From assembly GCF_000308615.1 (NCBI RefSeq), contig NZ_BAGB01000005.1, forward strand, positions 1 to 64,000: DNA of 64,000 nucleotides, given 5' to 3'. The notes beneath the pieces are model-generated. The model searched no databases, was not told the origin of the DNA, and saw nothing but the letters and a program-made list of their open reading frames with translations. Shown here one piece after another: positions 10,970 through 23,790 of this stretch (its first letter is position 1; every line of letters begins with the position of its first letter). Position numbers and translations under genes: made by a program. The DNA is from Nocardia jiangxiensis NBRC 101359 (GTDB taxonomy: Bacteria; Actinomycetota; Actinomycetes; Mycobacteriales; Mycobacteriaceae).

Positions 10970-11509
10970 GTGCACATCTCGCCGCGGGTCGACAACGCCG
11001 TTCGGATACTCCTGGAGATCGCTCGAACGCAGTCCGATTCCCTTGGCACGCACCATGATTCGGTGAAGGCGGAAACCATCGCCGCGGCACAGGAGATACC
11101 GCCGAAGATCCTCGAGGCGACCGCCGCGCAGCTGCGCCGGGCGGGCCTGCTGACCAGTCGGCGCGGACCCGAGGGCGGTTATCGGCTCGCGCGCCCGGCC
11201 GAGCGGATCAGCATCGCCGACGTCATCCGTGCGGTCGAGGGGCCATTGGCCTCGGTACGCGGGCGACGTCCCGAGGACGTTCGATACTCCGGTGTGGCCG
11301 AACCGCTGCAACAGGTGTGGATCGCGTTGCGGGTCAACATCCGTGCGGTACTGGAAGAGGTGTCGATCGCGCAGATCGCCACGGGGCAGCTGCCGGAATT
11401 CGTCGACGCGCTGACCGCCGATCCGGGCGCCTGGGCCCGGCGTCCCTCCCTCGAAGGACCCGCGGGTACCGCCGAGCAGGACTCCGACCCGCGACCGAAT
11501 CGGGTGTGA
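10970..11509 (+). CDS. Rrf2 family transcriptional regulator lacking cluster cysteines
   Basis: A 179-residue protein with the Rrf2 winged helix (HISPRVDNAVRILLEIA; IPPKILEATAAQLRRAGLL; SRRGPEGGYRLARP). IscR, NsrR and RirA use three cysteines to bind an iron-sulfur cluster; this protein has no cysteine at all, so it cannot be a cluster sensor of that kind. The start is a GTG three bases after the TetR stop, indicating translational coupling. The C-terminal 40 residues are charged and low in structure. Its ligand and targets are unknown. Confidence 0.82.
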   Translation: MHISPRVDNAVRILLEIARTQSDSLGTHHDSVKAETIAAAQEIPPKILEATAAQLRRAGLLTSRRGPEGGYRLARPAERISIADVIRAVEGPLASVRGRRPEDVRYSGVAEPLQQVWIALRVNIRAVLEEVSIAQIATGQLPEFVDALTADPGAWARRPSLEGPAGTAEQDSDPRPNRV

Positions 11510-11625
11510 ATCACACGTTCGTGCGGTGTTGCCGAACAGGCCGATGACGTGGGTGCGTCATCCGTGTCCGCCTCGGGAGAAACCTCGGGGACCGGGCCAC
11601 CGAGAGACGGTAGCCTGCATCCATC

Positions 11626-13358
11626 ATGTTGATCCGACTGCTTCGCACCTTCGCCGCACCGTATCGTGCCCAGCTGGCGGGTGTCGTCGTACTGCAGCTG
11701 GTCGCGGTGATCGCGATGCTCTATCTACCGACGCTGAACGCCGACATCATCGATAACGGTGTCACCAAGGGCGATATCGGCTACATCTGGCGCACCGGGC
11801 TGTGGATGCTGCTCGTCTCGGGCGTGCAGATCCTCGCCTCGGCGACCTCGGTGTACCTCGGCGCGCAGGCCGCGATGGGGGCCGGGCGCGATATGCGCGC
11901 GGCGCTGCTGCACCGGGTGGGCGCCTTCTCCGCGCGGGAGGTCGGGATGTTCGGTGCGCCCTCGCTGATCACCCGCAACACCAACGATGTGCAGCAGGTG
12001 CAGCTGCTGGTCGTGATGAGTGTGACCATCCTGGTGATGGCGCCGATCATGTGCATCGGCGGCATCGTCATGGCGTTGAAGCAGGCGCTCGGGTTGTCCT
12101 GGATCCTGTTGGTCGCGGTGCCGGTGCTGGCGTTGACCATGGCGGTGATCATCTCCCGGATGGTGCCCGGCTTCCGGGCCGTGCAGTCCCGCATCGACGG
12201 GGTGAATCGTGTTCTGCGCGAACAGATCACGGGCATCCGGGTGGTCCGGGCCTTCGTACGCGAACGGCACGAGACCGCGCGGTTCGACCTGGCCAACACC
12301 GATCTGACCAAGGCGTCGCTGTACGTCGGGCGCCTGAGCGCGCTGATGTTCCCCGCGGTCATGCTGATCAGCAATGTGACCACGGTGGCGGTGCTGTGGT
12401 TCGGCGGGCACGCCATCGACGACGGAACCATGCAGGTCGGGTCGTTGACCGCGATGCTGGCCTACATCATGCAGATTCTGATGGCCGTGATGATGGCCTC
12501 GTTCCTGGCGATGATGGCCCCGCGCGCGGCGGTCTCGGCCGAACGCATCTCCACGGTGCTGGAGACCGAATCCTCGGTGGTCCCGCCGCGACAGCCGCAG
12601 GCGTTCACCCGCGATCCCGGATCGGTGGAATTCGCCGCGGCCGAATTCACCTTCCCCGGTGCGGAGAAACCCGTGGTGCGCGATGTGCGGTTCCGCGTCG
12701 AGCCGGGCGAGACCACCGCGATCGTCGGTTCGACCGGTGCGGGCAAGACCACGCTGATCAATCTCGTTCCGCGCCTGATCGACGTGACCGGCGGGGAGAT
12801 TCGCGTCGGCGGCGTCGATGTGCGCCAGCTCGACCTGGACGTGCTGCGCGCGCAGATCGGCCTGGTACCGCAGAAGGCGTACCTGTTCACCGGCACGATC
12901 GCGGACAATCTGCGCTACGGAAAACCCGAGGCCACCGACGAGGAACTGTGGCACGCCCTGGAGATCGCCCAGGCCGCGGATTTCGTGCGGGCCATGCCGC
13001 AGGAACTGCAGACGCCGATGGCGCAGGGCGGCACCACGGTATCGGGTGGTCAGCGACAACGGCTCGCGATCGCCCGCGCGCTGGTGCGCAGACCCCGGAT
13101 CTACCTGTTCGACGACTGTTTCTCCGCACTCGACGTCGCCACCGACGCCCGGGTGCGCGAGGCGTTGCGTCCGGAGACCGCCGACGCGGCGGTGATCACT
13201 GTGGCGCAACGGATTTCCACGGTCCGCGACGCCGATCGGATCATCGTGCTGGAGGACGGCGCGGTGGTCGGGCAGGGGACCCACGACGAACTGCTGCGCG
13301 AGTGCGGTGAGTACCGCGAGATCGTGGAATCGCAGTACAGCCCGGAGGAGGCCGCGCG

Positions 13359-13362
<4 letters not shown>
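11626..13362 (+). CDS. heterodimeric ABC exporter, first subunit (degenerate Walker B)
   Basis: A 578-residue half-transporter with six membrane helices followed by an ATPase domain. Walker A is GSTGAGKTT near residue 370, the signature VSGGQRQ is near 472, and Walker B is IYLFDDCFSALD near 495. The usual catalytic Glu after Walker B is Asp here. The second subunit starts within the last four bases of this gene and has the complementary defect, a non-canonical signature. Together they fit the asymmetric heterodimeric exporter class, with one active and one degenerate ATP site. The pair is likely a lipid or drug exporter; the substrate is not predictable. Confidence 0.9.
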
Positions 13363-16665
<3,303 letters not shown>

Positions 16666-16730
16666 GTCGTCAACTCGCCCAGCATCTTCGGACTCGCGTC
16701 CATATTTCCAGGTGAGCGCATCGGCTCAGT

Positions 16731-17386
16731 TCACCGCAGCAGGATGGCGAGTATGTCGGGTGCGGTGAAGCGCCGGCCGTAGGAGCTGTCGTCGTACCGG
16801 CGAAGGACATCGGCGGCGACCAGTTGGGCGACCAGGGTTCTGGCGCGGGCTGGGGTCACGTCGAGGTGCTGACTCACGTTGCGAATGGTGAAAATCGGCT
16901 GGGCGAGTGCGTAATCAACCAGTCGCACAGCGTTTTCCGCGCGTAAACCGGCCTTGCGCACTCGAGTCTTCAGTTCGTGCTGCACCCGGATCAGGTCCGT
17001 GAGTTGCGTCGCGGTGGAATTCGCCGCCGCACCTACACCGGTTGTGAAGAATTTGATCCATCCGTCCCGGTCGCCTTTCGTGCTGACCGAGAGCAGGCGG
17101 TCGTAGTATTCGGCGCGGCGGCTTCGAACCAGGGGGAGACCGTCAGTGTCGGTTCCGACAGCACGCCCGACAGGTGCAGTTGCAGCACGATGAGCAAGCG
17201 GCCGATACGCCCGTTGCCGTCGTTGAACGGATGCAGGGTTTCAAACTGATAGTGCGCCATCCCCGCTCGCACCAGGGGGTCGATGGCGGCACTGGGGTGC
17301 ATGAGCCAATCGATGCAGTCCCGCACCCGGCCTTCGAAATCGAACAATGAAAGCATATGCCCACTTCTGTTGCTTTCTGAGCGCAC
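16731..17386 (-). pseudogene. Fic/DOC family gene, truncated and frameshifted
   Basis: Fic proteins transfer AMP or other groups to target proteins. The segment from 17386 carries the full active-site motif [12 protein letters not shown], then [14 protein letters not shown], after which the frame is lost near 17120. Adding one base in the GCCGCCGCG run restores a continuous Fic sequence ([18 protein letters not shown], then GWIKFF) that joins the separate frame at 16731-16985, a winged-helix C-terminus (FTIRNVSQHLDVTPARARTL). The N-terminal regulatory half expected in a roughly 370-residue protein is missing upstream. So the gene has lost its front end and has a one-base deletion. A sequencing error could explain only the latter. 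Confidence 0.75.
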
Positions 17387-17543
17387 AATGCAAGAGAACG
17401 GCTACTTCTGTTGCGTTTCGAATCGATTTTCGCCCTGGAACGCAACACTGTGACGGCAGGCGCGAGGCCGACAGCCCGTATGTGGACCGGGATCAAGGTC
17501 GGGTGGTCTTTTGTAGCCCAGGAAGTATTGGGGCGCAACATCA

Positions 17544-17573
17544 TTCGGACACCCGATCGCTCGGGTGTCCGAA
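17544..17573 (-). terminator. hairpin after the YhhQ-type gene
   Basis: Thirteen-base perfect arms TTCGGACACCCGA (17544-17556) and TCGGGTGTCCGAA (17561-17573) enclose a TCGC loop, about 40 bases beyond the transporter stop codon. There is no T-run on the minus strand. The 228 bases between the Fic remnant and the transporter hold nothing else that I recognise and are relatively AT-rich. Confidence 0.65.
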
Positions 17574-17614
17574 ATATATTGAACCTGAGTGGATTACCGT
17601 AGGCAGGACACTTG

Positions 17615-18388
17615 TCAGCTGTAGAGGGCCGGGCGGTCCAGCGGGGCGTAGCTCGGTTCGCGCTTCTTCAGGTAGGCGATGCAGCGGTAGCTGATCGGCA
17701 TGACGATGACCTCGCAGAGGGTCTTCCAGATGAAGCCCACCAGAACGTAATTCAGGAATGCGCCCCAGGTGTTGATGCCGATCGCGGTGGCGGCGATGGA
17801 GCAGAAGACCAGGGTGTCGCCGAATTCGCCGGCGACGGTGGAGCCCAGCAGGCGGGCCCACAGGTGCTTCTCCTTGGTGCGTTCCTTGATCAGCACCAGC
17901 GTCACCGAGTTCAGGAACTGACCGATGACGTATCCGGCCAGACCCGCGGCGACCAGTTGCGGGGTGGTCCCGGCGACGGTGCGGAAGGCGTCCTGGTTGC
18001 TGTAGAAGTCGGCTGCGGGCAGGCCGATGGCGATCCAGAAGCACAGCACCATCAGCGCCAGCATGCCGAAGCCGTAGTAGATGGTGCGGCGGGCGGCCTT
18101 GAAGCCGTAGACCTCGCTGAGGATGTCGCCGATGACGTAGGCCAGGGGGAACAGGAAGAACGCGCCGTCGGTGGTGATCGGCAGGATCTCCAGCGGTCCG
18201 AGCGAGAGATGCTGCCCGCCGAAGAATTGCACGCCCTTGGTGGCGCAGATGTTCGAAATCATCAGTGTGGTGGTGAAAACCACCACGATCAGTGTGTAGG
18301 GACTCCCCACGGCTCGCGCGAACGACGCGTGTTCGGCCGCGGGGCGCCCAGACTCGTCGATTTCCGGCGTTTGTCTTGTTTCGCTCAC
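17615..18388 (-). CDS. queuosine precursor transporter (YhhQ/DUF165 family)
   Basis: A 257-residue integral membrane protein with six to seven hydrophobic helices. The family pattern is clear: TLMISNICATKGVQ, then PLAYVIGDILSEVYGFKAARR, GQFLNSVTLVLIKERT and GEFGDTLVFCSIA. YhhQ proteins import preQ0/preQ1 (and in some bacteria queuine or queuosine) for tRNA modification. It lies near tgt and gluQ, which matches that role; the Fic remnant sits between it and tgt. The N-terminal 25 residues are a polar extension. It is divergent from the DUF4190 gene across 49 bases. Confidence 0.88.
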   Translation of the reverse strand: MSETRQTPEIDESGRPAAEHASFARAVGSPYTLIVVVFTTTLMISNICATKGVQFFGGQHLSLGPLEILPITTDGAFFLFPLAYVIGDILSEVYGFKAARRTIYYGFGMLALMVLCFWIAIGLPAADFYSNQDAFRTVAGTTPQLVAAGLAGYVIGQFLNSVTLVLIKERTKEKHLWARLLGSTVAGEFGDTLVFCSIAATAIGINTWGAFLNYVLVGFIWKTLCEVIVMPISYRCIAYLKKREPSYAPLDRPALYS

Positions 18389-18437
18389 GAGGTACTGACG
18401 ATACCGGGAGTCGGGTGCCTTCGAATAGGCTGGACGA

Positions 18438-18938
18438 ATGACGAATCCCGGCGATTCCGACGAGTGGTGGAAGCAGTACGGCGGCGAGGGTGTGTCGTCG
18501 GAGTCGGGGGGCCAGCCATCGGCGCCGCCGCCTCCGCCGTCCTACAACTCGGCTCCGCAGTATCCGGCCGCGCCGCCACCGCAGGCGCAGTCGTATCCGA
18601 GTTATCCCCAGGCGCCGATCCAGCCCGCCCCGCAGCCCTATCCGCCCGCGCCCGGATATCAGCCCTACGGCGGTTATCCGCCCGTGCGCAGTTCGAACGG
18701 GATGGCCATCGCCTCGCTGGTCACCTCCCTGGCCGGGCTCGCGACCTGCGGTGTCACCTCGATCGTCGGAGTGATCCTGGGGTTCATCGCGCTGAATCAG
18801 ATCAAGGAGCGCAATCAGGACGGTCGCGGGATGGCGCTGGCCGGGATCTGGATCGGGGTCGGCATCATCGTCCTGGTCGTCGCGTACTTCGTCATCGTCT
18901 TCGTCATCATCGCGAACACTTCGTCGAACACCTATTGA
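18438..18938 (+). CDS. DUF4190 membrane protein with Pro-rich N-terminus
   Basis: A 166-residue protein. Residues 1-88 are rich in Pro, Tyr, Gln and Ser, a disordered cytoplasmic tail common in mycolic-acid actinomycetes. Residues about 92-160 form the DUF4190 module: two hydrophobic helices with the connecting motif LGFIALNQIKERNQDGRGMALAG. No function is established for the domain. It faces the RDD-domain gene, another small membrane protein with a similar low-complexity tail, across a shared terminator. Confidence 0.85.
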   Translation: MTNPGDSDEWWKQYGGEGVSSESGGQPSAPPPPPSYNSAPQYPAAPPPQAQSYPSYPQAPIQPAPQPYPPAPGYQPYGGYPPVRSSNGMAIASLVTSLAGLATCGVTSIVGVILGFIALNQIKERNQDGRGMALAGIWIGVGIIVLVVAYFVIVFVIIANTSSNTY

Positions 18939-18953
18939 GTGCCGGGAGAACGA

Positions 18954-18987
18954 CGAGGGGCGCACCCGTGATCGGGTGCGCCCCTCG
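18954..18987. terminator. bidirectional hairpin terminator
   Basis: Arms CGAGGGGCGCACCCG (18954-18968) and CGGGTGCGCCCCTCG (18973-18987) pair perfectly around TGAT, between the convergent DUF4190 and RDD genes. Confidence 0.8.
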
Positions 18988-19016
18988 GTATTTCGCGGTG
19001 CTGCGAGTGTTCGGCC

Positions 19017-19910
19017 TCAGCCCTTGATCACCTGGGTGCCGCCGGCGATCCGGTCGTGCCAGCCCTGCTTGATCGGGGACTGCTCGATGGTGACCATCAT
19101 GACGATGACGATGACCAGCGCGGCGATCGATCCGATGCACCACAGCAGGTTGCAGATCGCGTAGATGTTGCGGATGAGCGCCTGCTGGAAATCCGGCTTC
19201 GGCGCACCGTTGGGGCCCAGGGTCCGCAGACCGAGGATCTTCTTCCCGAGGGTGAAGCCCTGCGTGGCCTCCATCACCGGGAAGTACAGCGCGCCGACCA
19301 GGCCGAACAGCAACCCACCGACCAGCTGAGCGCCGAAGGACATTCCCATCGACATCTGGATGAGGAAGAAGAACAGGTACCCCGGGATGGACACGATGAC
19401 CATGTCGATCAGCCGGGCGCCGATCCGGATGCCCAGTTCAGCGGGCTGCGCCCCCGGCGGCAGTCCCGGAACGCCCGGCATCCCCGGAAAACCGGGCGCA
19501 CCCGGTGCGCCGTAGCCGGGCTGCTGACCGTAACCCGGCTGCTGACCGTAACCCGGCTGCTGACCGTAACCCGGCTGCTGTCCATAACCCGGCTGCTGAC
19601 CGTAAGCCTGCTGCTGCCCGTAAGGGTCCTGCTGCGGATACGGCTGTCCGCCGGTCTGCTGTCCGTAAGGCTGCTGCTGTCCGCCGGTCTGTTGTCCGTA
19701 CGGCTGCTGCTGTTGTTGTCCGTAAGGGTCCTGCGGTGCCCCCTGCGGATACGGCTGTCCCCCCTGCGGGTACGGTTGCTGGCCGTACGGCTGCTGCTGC
19801 GCGTAGTCCGGCTGGCCCGGGTAGGGCTGCTGACCGGATTGGGGGTATGGCTGACCGTACGGCTGGCCGCCCTGGGGGTATTGGTTGGGGTCGTACCCAC
19901 CGCTTGTCAT
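19017..19910 (-). CDS. RDD family membrane protein with QPY/QQPGYG repeat tail
   Basis: A 297-residue protein. Residues 1-140 are low complexity, built from Gln-Pro-Tyr units ending in tandem QQPGYG hexapeptides. Residues about 158-285 are an RDD domain with three hydrophobic segments ([57 protein letters not shown]). RDD proteins are poorly characterised membrane proteins, some implicated in transport. It lies 50 bases downstream of gluQ on the same strand and may be read from the same transcript. Confidence 0.87.
   Translation of the reverse strand: MTSGGYDPNQYPQGGQPYGQPYPQSGQQPYPGQPDYAQQQPYGQQPYPQGGQPYPQGAPQDPYGQQQQQPYGQQTGGQQQPYGQQTGGQPYPQQDPYGQQQAYGQQPGYGQQPGYGQQPGYGQQPGYGQQPGYGAPGAPGFPGMPGVPGLPPGAQPAELGIRIGARLIDMVIVSIPGYLFFFLIQMSMGMSFGAQLVGGLLFGLVGALYFPVMEATQGFTLGKKILGLRTLGPNGAPKPDFQQALIRNIYAICNLLWCIGSIAALVIVIVMMVTIEQSPIKQGWHDRIAGGTQVIKG
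19511..19618 (-). repeat. 18-bp tandem repeats encoding QQPGYG
   Basis: About five near-identical 18-base units (GTAACCCGGCTGCTGACC on the plus strand) encode consecutive QQPGYG hexapeptides in the RDD protein. Flanking units are degenerate. Such repeats are prone to slippage and copy-number change. Confidence 0.8.
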
Positions 19911-19960
19911 ATTTCGTGTAGTCCTCGTAGATGTGGTCGTGGCTTCGGACTCGGCGTACG

Positions 19961-20881
19961 TTACGGATTCCGGCTCGGTTCCACCACATCACCAGACGCG
20001 AGGATCCACGGCGTGGTGGGCAACACGGCGGGCGCGAATTGCTCGAGCAACTCGTGCGGGTGGTTTGCCCGAAATCCCAGCGAGTCCGCGAGCAGTGCGA
20101 ATACCTGTTGCGGTGATTCGCCGAGTGCGCGCCGATCGGCAAGTGTGACCGCGCCGTCGCGCTTGGCCAATCGTTTGCCGTCCTGATTGAGCACCAGTGG
20201 AACGTGTGCGTACCGTGGCACATTCGCGCCGAGCAGGGTGGCCAGATAGGCCTGACGCGGTGTGGAGGGCAGCAGATCGTCACCGCGGACCACCTGATCG
20301 ATACCCTGATCGGCGTCGTCGACCACCACCGCCAGGTTGTAGGCCGGGGTACCGTCGCCGCGGCGCAGGACGAAATCGTCCACGATGCCGCGATACCGTC
20401 CGCGCAGTCCGTCGACGATCTCGAACTCGGTTGTCCGCGAGCGCAATCGCAGTGCGGCGGGCCGCCCGTCGGCGCGCCGGGCGGTGCGTTCGGCCTCGGA
20501 CAGGTCGCGGCAGGTGCCCGGATACGCGCCCATCGGACCGTGCGGCGCAGCTGCGGCCTGCTGGATTTCCCTTCGGGTGCAATAACATTCGTAGGTCAGC
20601 CCGGCCGCGGTGAGCCGGTCGATGGCGGCGTGGTGCAGCGTGAGCCGCTCGGACTGCCGGACCACCGGCCCGTCCCAGTCCAGGCCGAGTGCGGCCAGAT
20701 CGGCCAGTTGACGCTCGTCCGCACCGGAGCGTACGCGGTCCAGATCCTCGATCCGGATGCCGAAGGCGCGTCCGGTGGACCGGGCGAACAGCCAGGCCAG
20801 CAGTGCGGTGCGCAGGTTGCCCAGATGCAGATCGCCCGAGGGGCTCGGGGCGAATCGGCCCGCGCCGCGGTGTGTGCCCAT
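19961..20881 (-). CDS. gluQ: glutamyl-Q tRNA(Asp) synthetase
   Basis: A 306-residue paralogue of the glutamyl-tRNA synthetase catalytic core without the anticodon-binding domain. It attaches glutamate to the queuosine base at position 34 of tRNA-Asp. Visible motifs are [20 protein letters not shown] (HIGH equivalent HLGN), [10 protein letters not shown], a zinc-ligand region around [11 protein letters not shown], and the KMSKS equivalent [10 protein letters not shown]. It begins three bases after the stop of the DUF309 gene, so the two are coupled. With tgt and the YhhQ-type transporter nearby it makes up a queuosine salvage set. Confidence 0.93.
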   Translation of the reverse strand: MGTHRGAGRFAPSPSGDLHLGNLRTALLAWLFARSTGRAFGIRIEDLDRVRSGADERQLADLAALGLDWDGPVVRQSERLTLHHAAIDRLTAAGLTYECYCTRREIQQAAAAPHGPMGAYPGTCRDLSEAERTARRADGRPAALRLRSRTTEFEIVDGLRGRYRGIVDDFVLRRGDGTPAYNLAVVVDDADQGIDQVVRGDDLLPSTPRQAYLATLLGANVPRYAHVPLVLNQDGKRLAKRDGAVTLADRRALGESPQQVFALLADSLGFRANHPHELLEQFAPAVLPTTPWILASGDVVEPSRNP

Positions 20882-20883
20882 GT

Positions 20884-21369
20884 TCAGCCCCGTAGACGAG
20901 GAATCAGATCATCCTCGGGAATCTCGCGTCCGGCGGCCAGATCGGTCAGCAGACGCTCGGCATGGGTGCGCAGACCTGGTCCGTCGACGTCGTACGGCAA
21001 CGGCTCCGCGGCGTCCAGCCGCCCCACGGCCCGCTCGAGCAGTGTCCTCGCACCCTTCGGATTTCCGCGCTGGATGTGCGTCAGCCCGACCGCGTATTGG
21101 GCCAGTCCCTGCCACAGCATCCTTTCGGCGAACGGTCCGGACTTCCACGCGGCCTCCAGGACCTCGTGTGCGTTGAAGGCCAGACCGTCGTCCAGGAGTC
21201 GCTGTGCGTAGTCCAGCGTCTCGTTCGGGGGCAGCGCGAGATCGTCCGGAATCCGCTCGACACCGGGGCTGCCGGGCGGTAGCGGGCGCCCGAAACGGTC
21301 GCGGGGTCGGGCATTGCGGGCATGTCCGGCATCGTCTCGATCGCGTGGCACCACGGCTCCATGATCCAC
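20884..21369 (-). CDS. DUF309 domain protein
   Basis: About 161 residues. The helical DUF309 core is recognisable from LDYAQRLLDDGLAFNAHEVLEAAWK (the AHEVLE...W motif is diagnostic) through QGLAQYAVGLTHIQRGN to GARTLLERAV. The biochemical role is unknown. The start is uncertain: I chose the GTG at 21369 (VDHGAVVPRDR) because sequence upstream is AT-rich and unlike coding DNA; a GTG a few codons later is possible. It is directly upstream of gluQ with three bases between them. Confidence 0.78.
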   Translation of the reverse strand: MDHGAVVPRDRDDAGHARNARPRDRFGRPLPPGSPGVERIPDDLALPPNETLDYAQRLLDDGLAFNAHEVLEAAWKSGPFAERMLWQGLAQYAVGLTHIQRGNPKGARTLLERAVGRLDAAEPLPYDVDGPGLRTHAERLLTDLAAGREIPEDDLIPRLRG

Positions 21370-21751
21370 CGTGCTCGCGGCGGGTGCCGGTCCGGGCGGA
21401 TCGGCGTGGCGGCACGTCCGTCGAATTATGTACCTAATAATGTTTGCCCGACTCGCGAAATATTTGCTAGCTATAATTGCGCAAACAATATTGATGGTTC
21501 CGGTCTGGGAAGATATGCATGGTTGGATTCGAAAAGAGGCCAGCGCAACATTGCGGAAACCTGCTAGTGTGCTCAAGGGGGCGAGCCCCCGCAAGGTGCG
21601 GAAAGTGGACACGCACCGCGAGTCATGCAGTATGCAGACTGCGCCGTGCAGGCGTAGTAACGGGGTTTTCCGTCTTTTCGAGGTGATCCCGCTGTCGGAA
21701 CGAATGAAATCAGCTAATTCTCAGGCTCGAAGCAGTGAAGGAGTAAGTGCC
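21370..21751. other. AT-rich intergenic region with a good -10 box
   Basis: About 380 bases without a convincing gene. The first 150 bases are clearly richer in A and T than the surroundings. A TATAAT at about 21472-21477 is a strong -10 for rightward transcription toward the DUF397 gene, which would give a leader of about 270 bases. A short GGGGGC/GCCCCC hairpin lies near 21580. No riboswitch was recognised. Confidence 0.5.
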
Positions 21752-21961
21752 GTGAAGGTTGATACGACCGATGCCGTGTGGTTCAAGAGCAGACACAGTG
21801 GTCCCGACGGAAACTGTGTCGAGGTGGCGTTTCTCGGCGACGGCAATGTCGCCCTGCGGGACACCAAGGATCACGGCCACGGTCCGGTGTTGGGGTTCAC
21901 TCCCGGCGAATGGGATGCGTTCGTCGCGGGGGTGACGGATCGGCTGTCGGGGCGAGCCTGA
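21752..21961 (+). CDS. DUF397 domain protein
   Basis: A 69-residue protein of the DUF397 type: DAVWFKSRHSGPDGNCVEVAFL followed by VALRDTKD, a FTPGEWDAFVAGV tail and a polar end. The start is the GTG at 21752, eight bases after GAAGGAG, which fits the family length. DUF397 genes in Nocardia and Streptomyces usually follow an XRE-type regulator (often with DUF5753) and are linked to development or antitoxin-like control. No such regulator is next to it here, so it is an orphan copy. Confidence 0.85.
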   Translation: MKVDTTDAVWFKSRHSGPDGNCVEVAFLGDGNVALRDTKDHGHGPVLGFTPGEWDAFVAGVTDRLSGRA

Positions 21962-21985
21962 CCGGCCGATAGTAATCGACACATC

Positions 21986-22013
21986 AGGCCCCGGGCCGTG
22001 CGGCTCGGGGCCT
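21986..22013. terminator. bidirectional hairpin terminator
   Basis: Arms AGGCCCCG (21986-21993) and CGGGGCCT (22006-22013), extended by GGCC/GGC, form a GC-rich hairpin between the convergent DUF397 and qcrB genes. Confidence 0.65.
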
Positions 22014-22026
22014 TCGCGTGTGCGGA

Positions 22027-23679
22027 TCAGTCCCCGTTCCCGGGCTCTCCGGAGTGCGGATCGAGGCGGCTTCGCAGCACCGCGAGTTGCTCGTGTTCTC
22101 GATTGCGGTTGTCCGCCTCCAGTTGTGCGGCCTCTACCTGCGGATCGGCGCGTAGGAAGCTGCCCGGGCCCGGTTTGCCGGAAAGACCCAATCGGTTCAT
22201 TTTCTTCGGAATGGCCGCTCCCTGATATTCCAGCGGAATCGGATGTCCGTGTTCGTCGACCGGGCCCAGCGGCTGATGGATCTCGATGTATTCACCGTGC
22301 GGCAGCCGGCGCACGATTCCGGTCTCGATACCGTGCTCGAGCACCGCGCGATCGCTGCGCTGCAGGGCGATGCACATCCGGTAGGCGAGCAGGTAGGCCA
22401 GCGGCGGCGCGATCAGCAGACCGATGCGGAAGGCCCAGGTGGTCGCGTTGAGGGAAATGTCGAACTTCAGGGCGATGATGTCGTTGACGCAGGCCGAAGT
22501 GAGGACCAGATAGAACGTCAACGCCATCGCGCCGATCGCGGTGCGCACCGGGACATCTCGCGGACGTTGCAGCAGATTGTGTCGCGCGTGATCCCGGCTC
22601 AGGCGTTTCTCGATCCACGGATAGCCGATCAGCAGCCCGAAGATCACGCCCATCATCACCGCGACCGCGAACGGTCCCGGAACGGTGTGCCCGAACGGAT
22701 ACATCTCCCAGGCCGGGAACAGGCGCAGGAATCCGTCGGTCCACATCATGTAGAAATCCGGCTGGGTGCCCGCCGAGACCTGAGACGGGTTGTAGGGGCC
22801 CATGTTCCAGATCGGATTGATCTGCAGCATGCCGCCCATGAGTGCGACGATGCCGAGGGTGAACATGAAGAACGCGCCCTGATCCGCGGCGAACACCGGT
22901 ACGATGCGCGCGCCGACGACATTGCGTTCGGTGCGTGCGGGTCCGGGGAACTGGGTGTGCTTCTGATACCAGACCAGGGCGACGTGGGCCGCGATGAGCG
23001 CCAGCATGATGCCGGGCAGCAGCAGTACGTGCGCGATGTACAGGCGCGGAATGATGATCGTGCCGGGGAAATCGCCGCCGAACATCAACCAGTGCAACCA
23101 GGTTCCGATCACCGGGGTGCTCATGGTGATGCCCGCGAACGCGGCGCGCAGGCCCGTGCCGGACAGTAGATCGTCGGGCAGCGAATAGCCGAAGAATCCC
23201 TCGAACATGGCCAGGATCAGCAGCAGTGCGCCGATCACCCAATTGGCCTCGCGCGGTTTGCGGAACGCGCCGGTGAAGAAGATGCGGCACAGGTGCACGA
23301 TCATCGAGGCGGTGAAAAGCAGTGCGGCCCAATGGTGTACCTGCCGCACGAACAATCCGCCGCGCACGTCGAAGCTGATGTTCAGCGCCGATTCGTAGGC
23401 GCGTGACATGGCGACGCCGCGCAGTGGCTGATAGGCGCCGTGATAGACCACCTCGGTCATCGACGGGTCGAAGAACAAGGTCAGATAGATGCCCGACAGC
23501 AGCAGAATGATGAAGCTGTAGAGCGCGATCTCGCCGAGCAGGAACGACCAGTGCGTCGGAAAGACCTTGTTGATGGAACGTTTCGCGAAATTCGCCGCCC
23601 GATATCGCTGATCCGCCGAATCGGCCTGTGCGGCGAGTGTTCGGCCGATGCGCCCTTCTCGTACTGCCATGGCAGTCAC
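22027..23679 (-). CDS. qcrB: cytochrome bc1 complex cytochrome b subunit, stand-alone copy
   Basis: A 550-residue actinobacterial cytochrome b, the quinol-oxidising core of the bc1-aa3 supercomplex. Haem-ligand pairs are present ([12 protein letters not shown]...MIVHLCR and WLHWLMFGG...IAHVLLL...IAAHVALVW), as are the quinol-site region [11 protein letters not shown] and the long actinobacterial C-terminal tail. The protein looks intact. In actinobacteria qcrB normally sits in ctaE-qcrCAB; here neither qcrA nor qcrC is adjacent, and flanking genes are DUF397 and a WS/DGAT-like gene. It is therefore probably a second copy or a relocated gene. Confidence 0.92.
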   Translation of the reverse strand: MTAMAVREGRIGRTLAAQADSADQRYRAANFAKRSINKVFPTHWSFLLGEIALYSFIILLLSGIYLTLFFDPSMTEVVYHGAYQPLRGVAMSRAYESALNISFDVRGGLFVRQVHHWAALLFTASMIVHLCRIFFTGAFRKPREANWVIGALLLILAMFEGFFGYSLPDDLLSGTGLRAAFAGITMSTPVIGTWLHWLMFGGDFPGTIIIPRLYIAHVLLLPGIMLALIAAHVALVWYQKHTQFPGPARTERNVVGARIVPVFAADQGAFFMFTLGIVALMGGMLQINPIWNMGPYNPSQVSAGTQPDFYMMWTDGFLRLFPAWEMYPFGHTVPGPFAVAVMMGVIFGLLIGYPWIEKRLSRDHARHNLLQRPRDVPVRTAIGAMALTFYLVLTSACVNDIIALKFDISLNATTWAFRIGLLIAPPLAYLLAYRMCIALQRSDRAVLEHGIETGIVRRLPHGEYIEIHQPLGPVDEHGHPIPLEYQGAAIPKKMNRLGLSGKPGPGSFLRADPQVEAAQLEADNRNREHEQLAVLRSRLDPHSGEPGNGD

Positions 23680-23790
23680 CCCGCCCCGGGAGAGAGATTG
23701 GTTATGCTTCTACTACAGAGCGTAGCACTTCGGGATGTCGAGATCGATGGGGTTTTTCGGGCGAAATCGGCACTTGGATATCGTCGTCGG

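Noticed and set aside
19511..19618. Tandem 18-bp repeats considered as a CRISPR array
   Set aside because: There are no spacers; the units are contiguous and encode a QQPGYG repeat in frame within the RDD protein.
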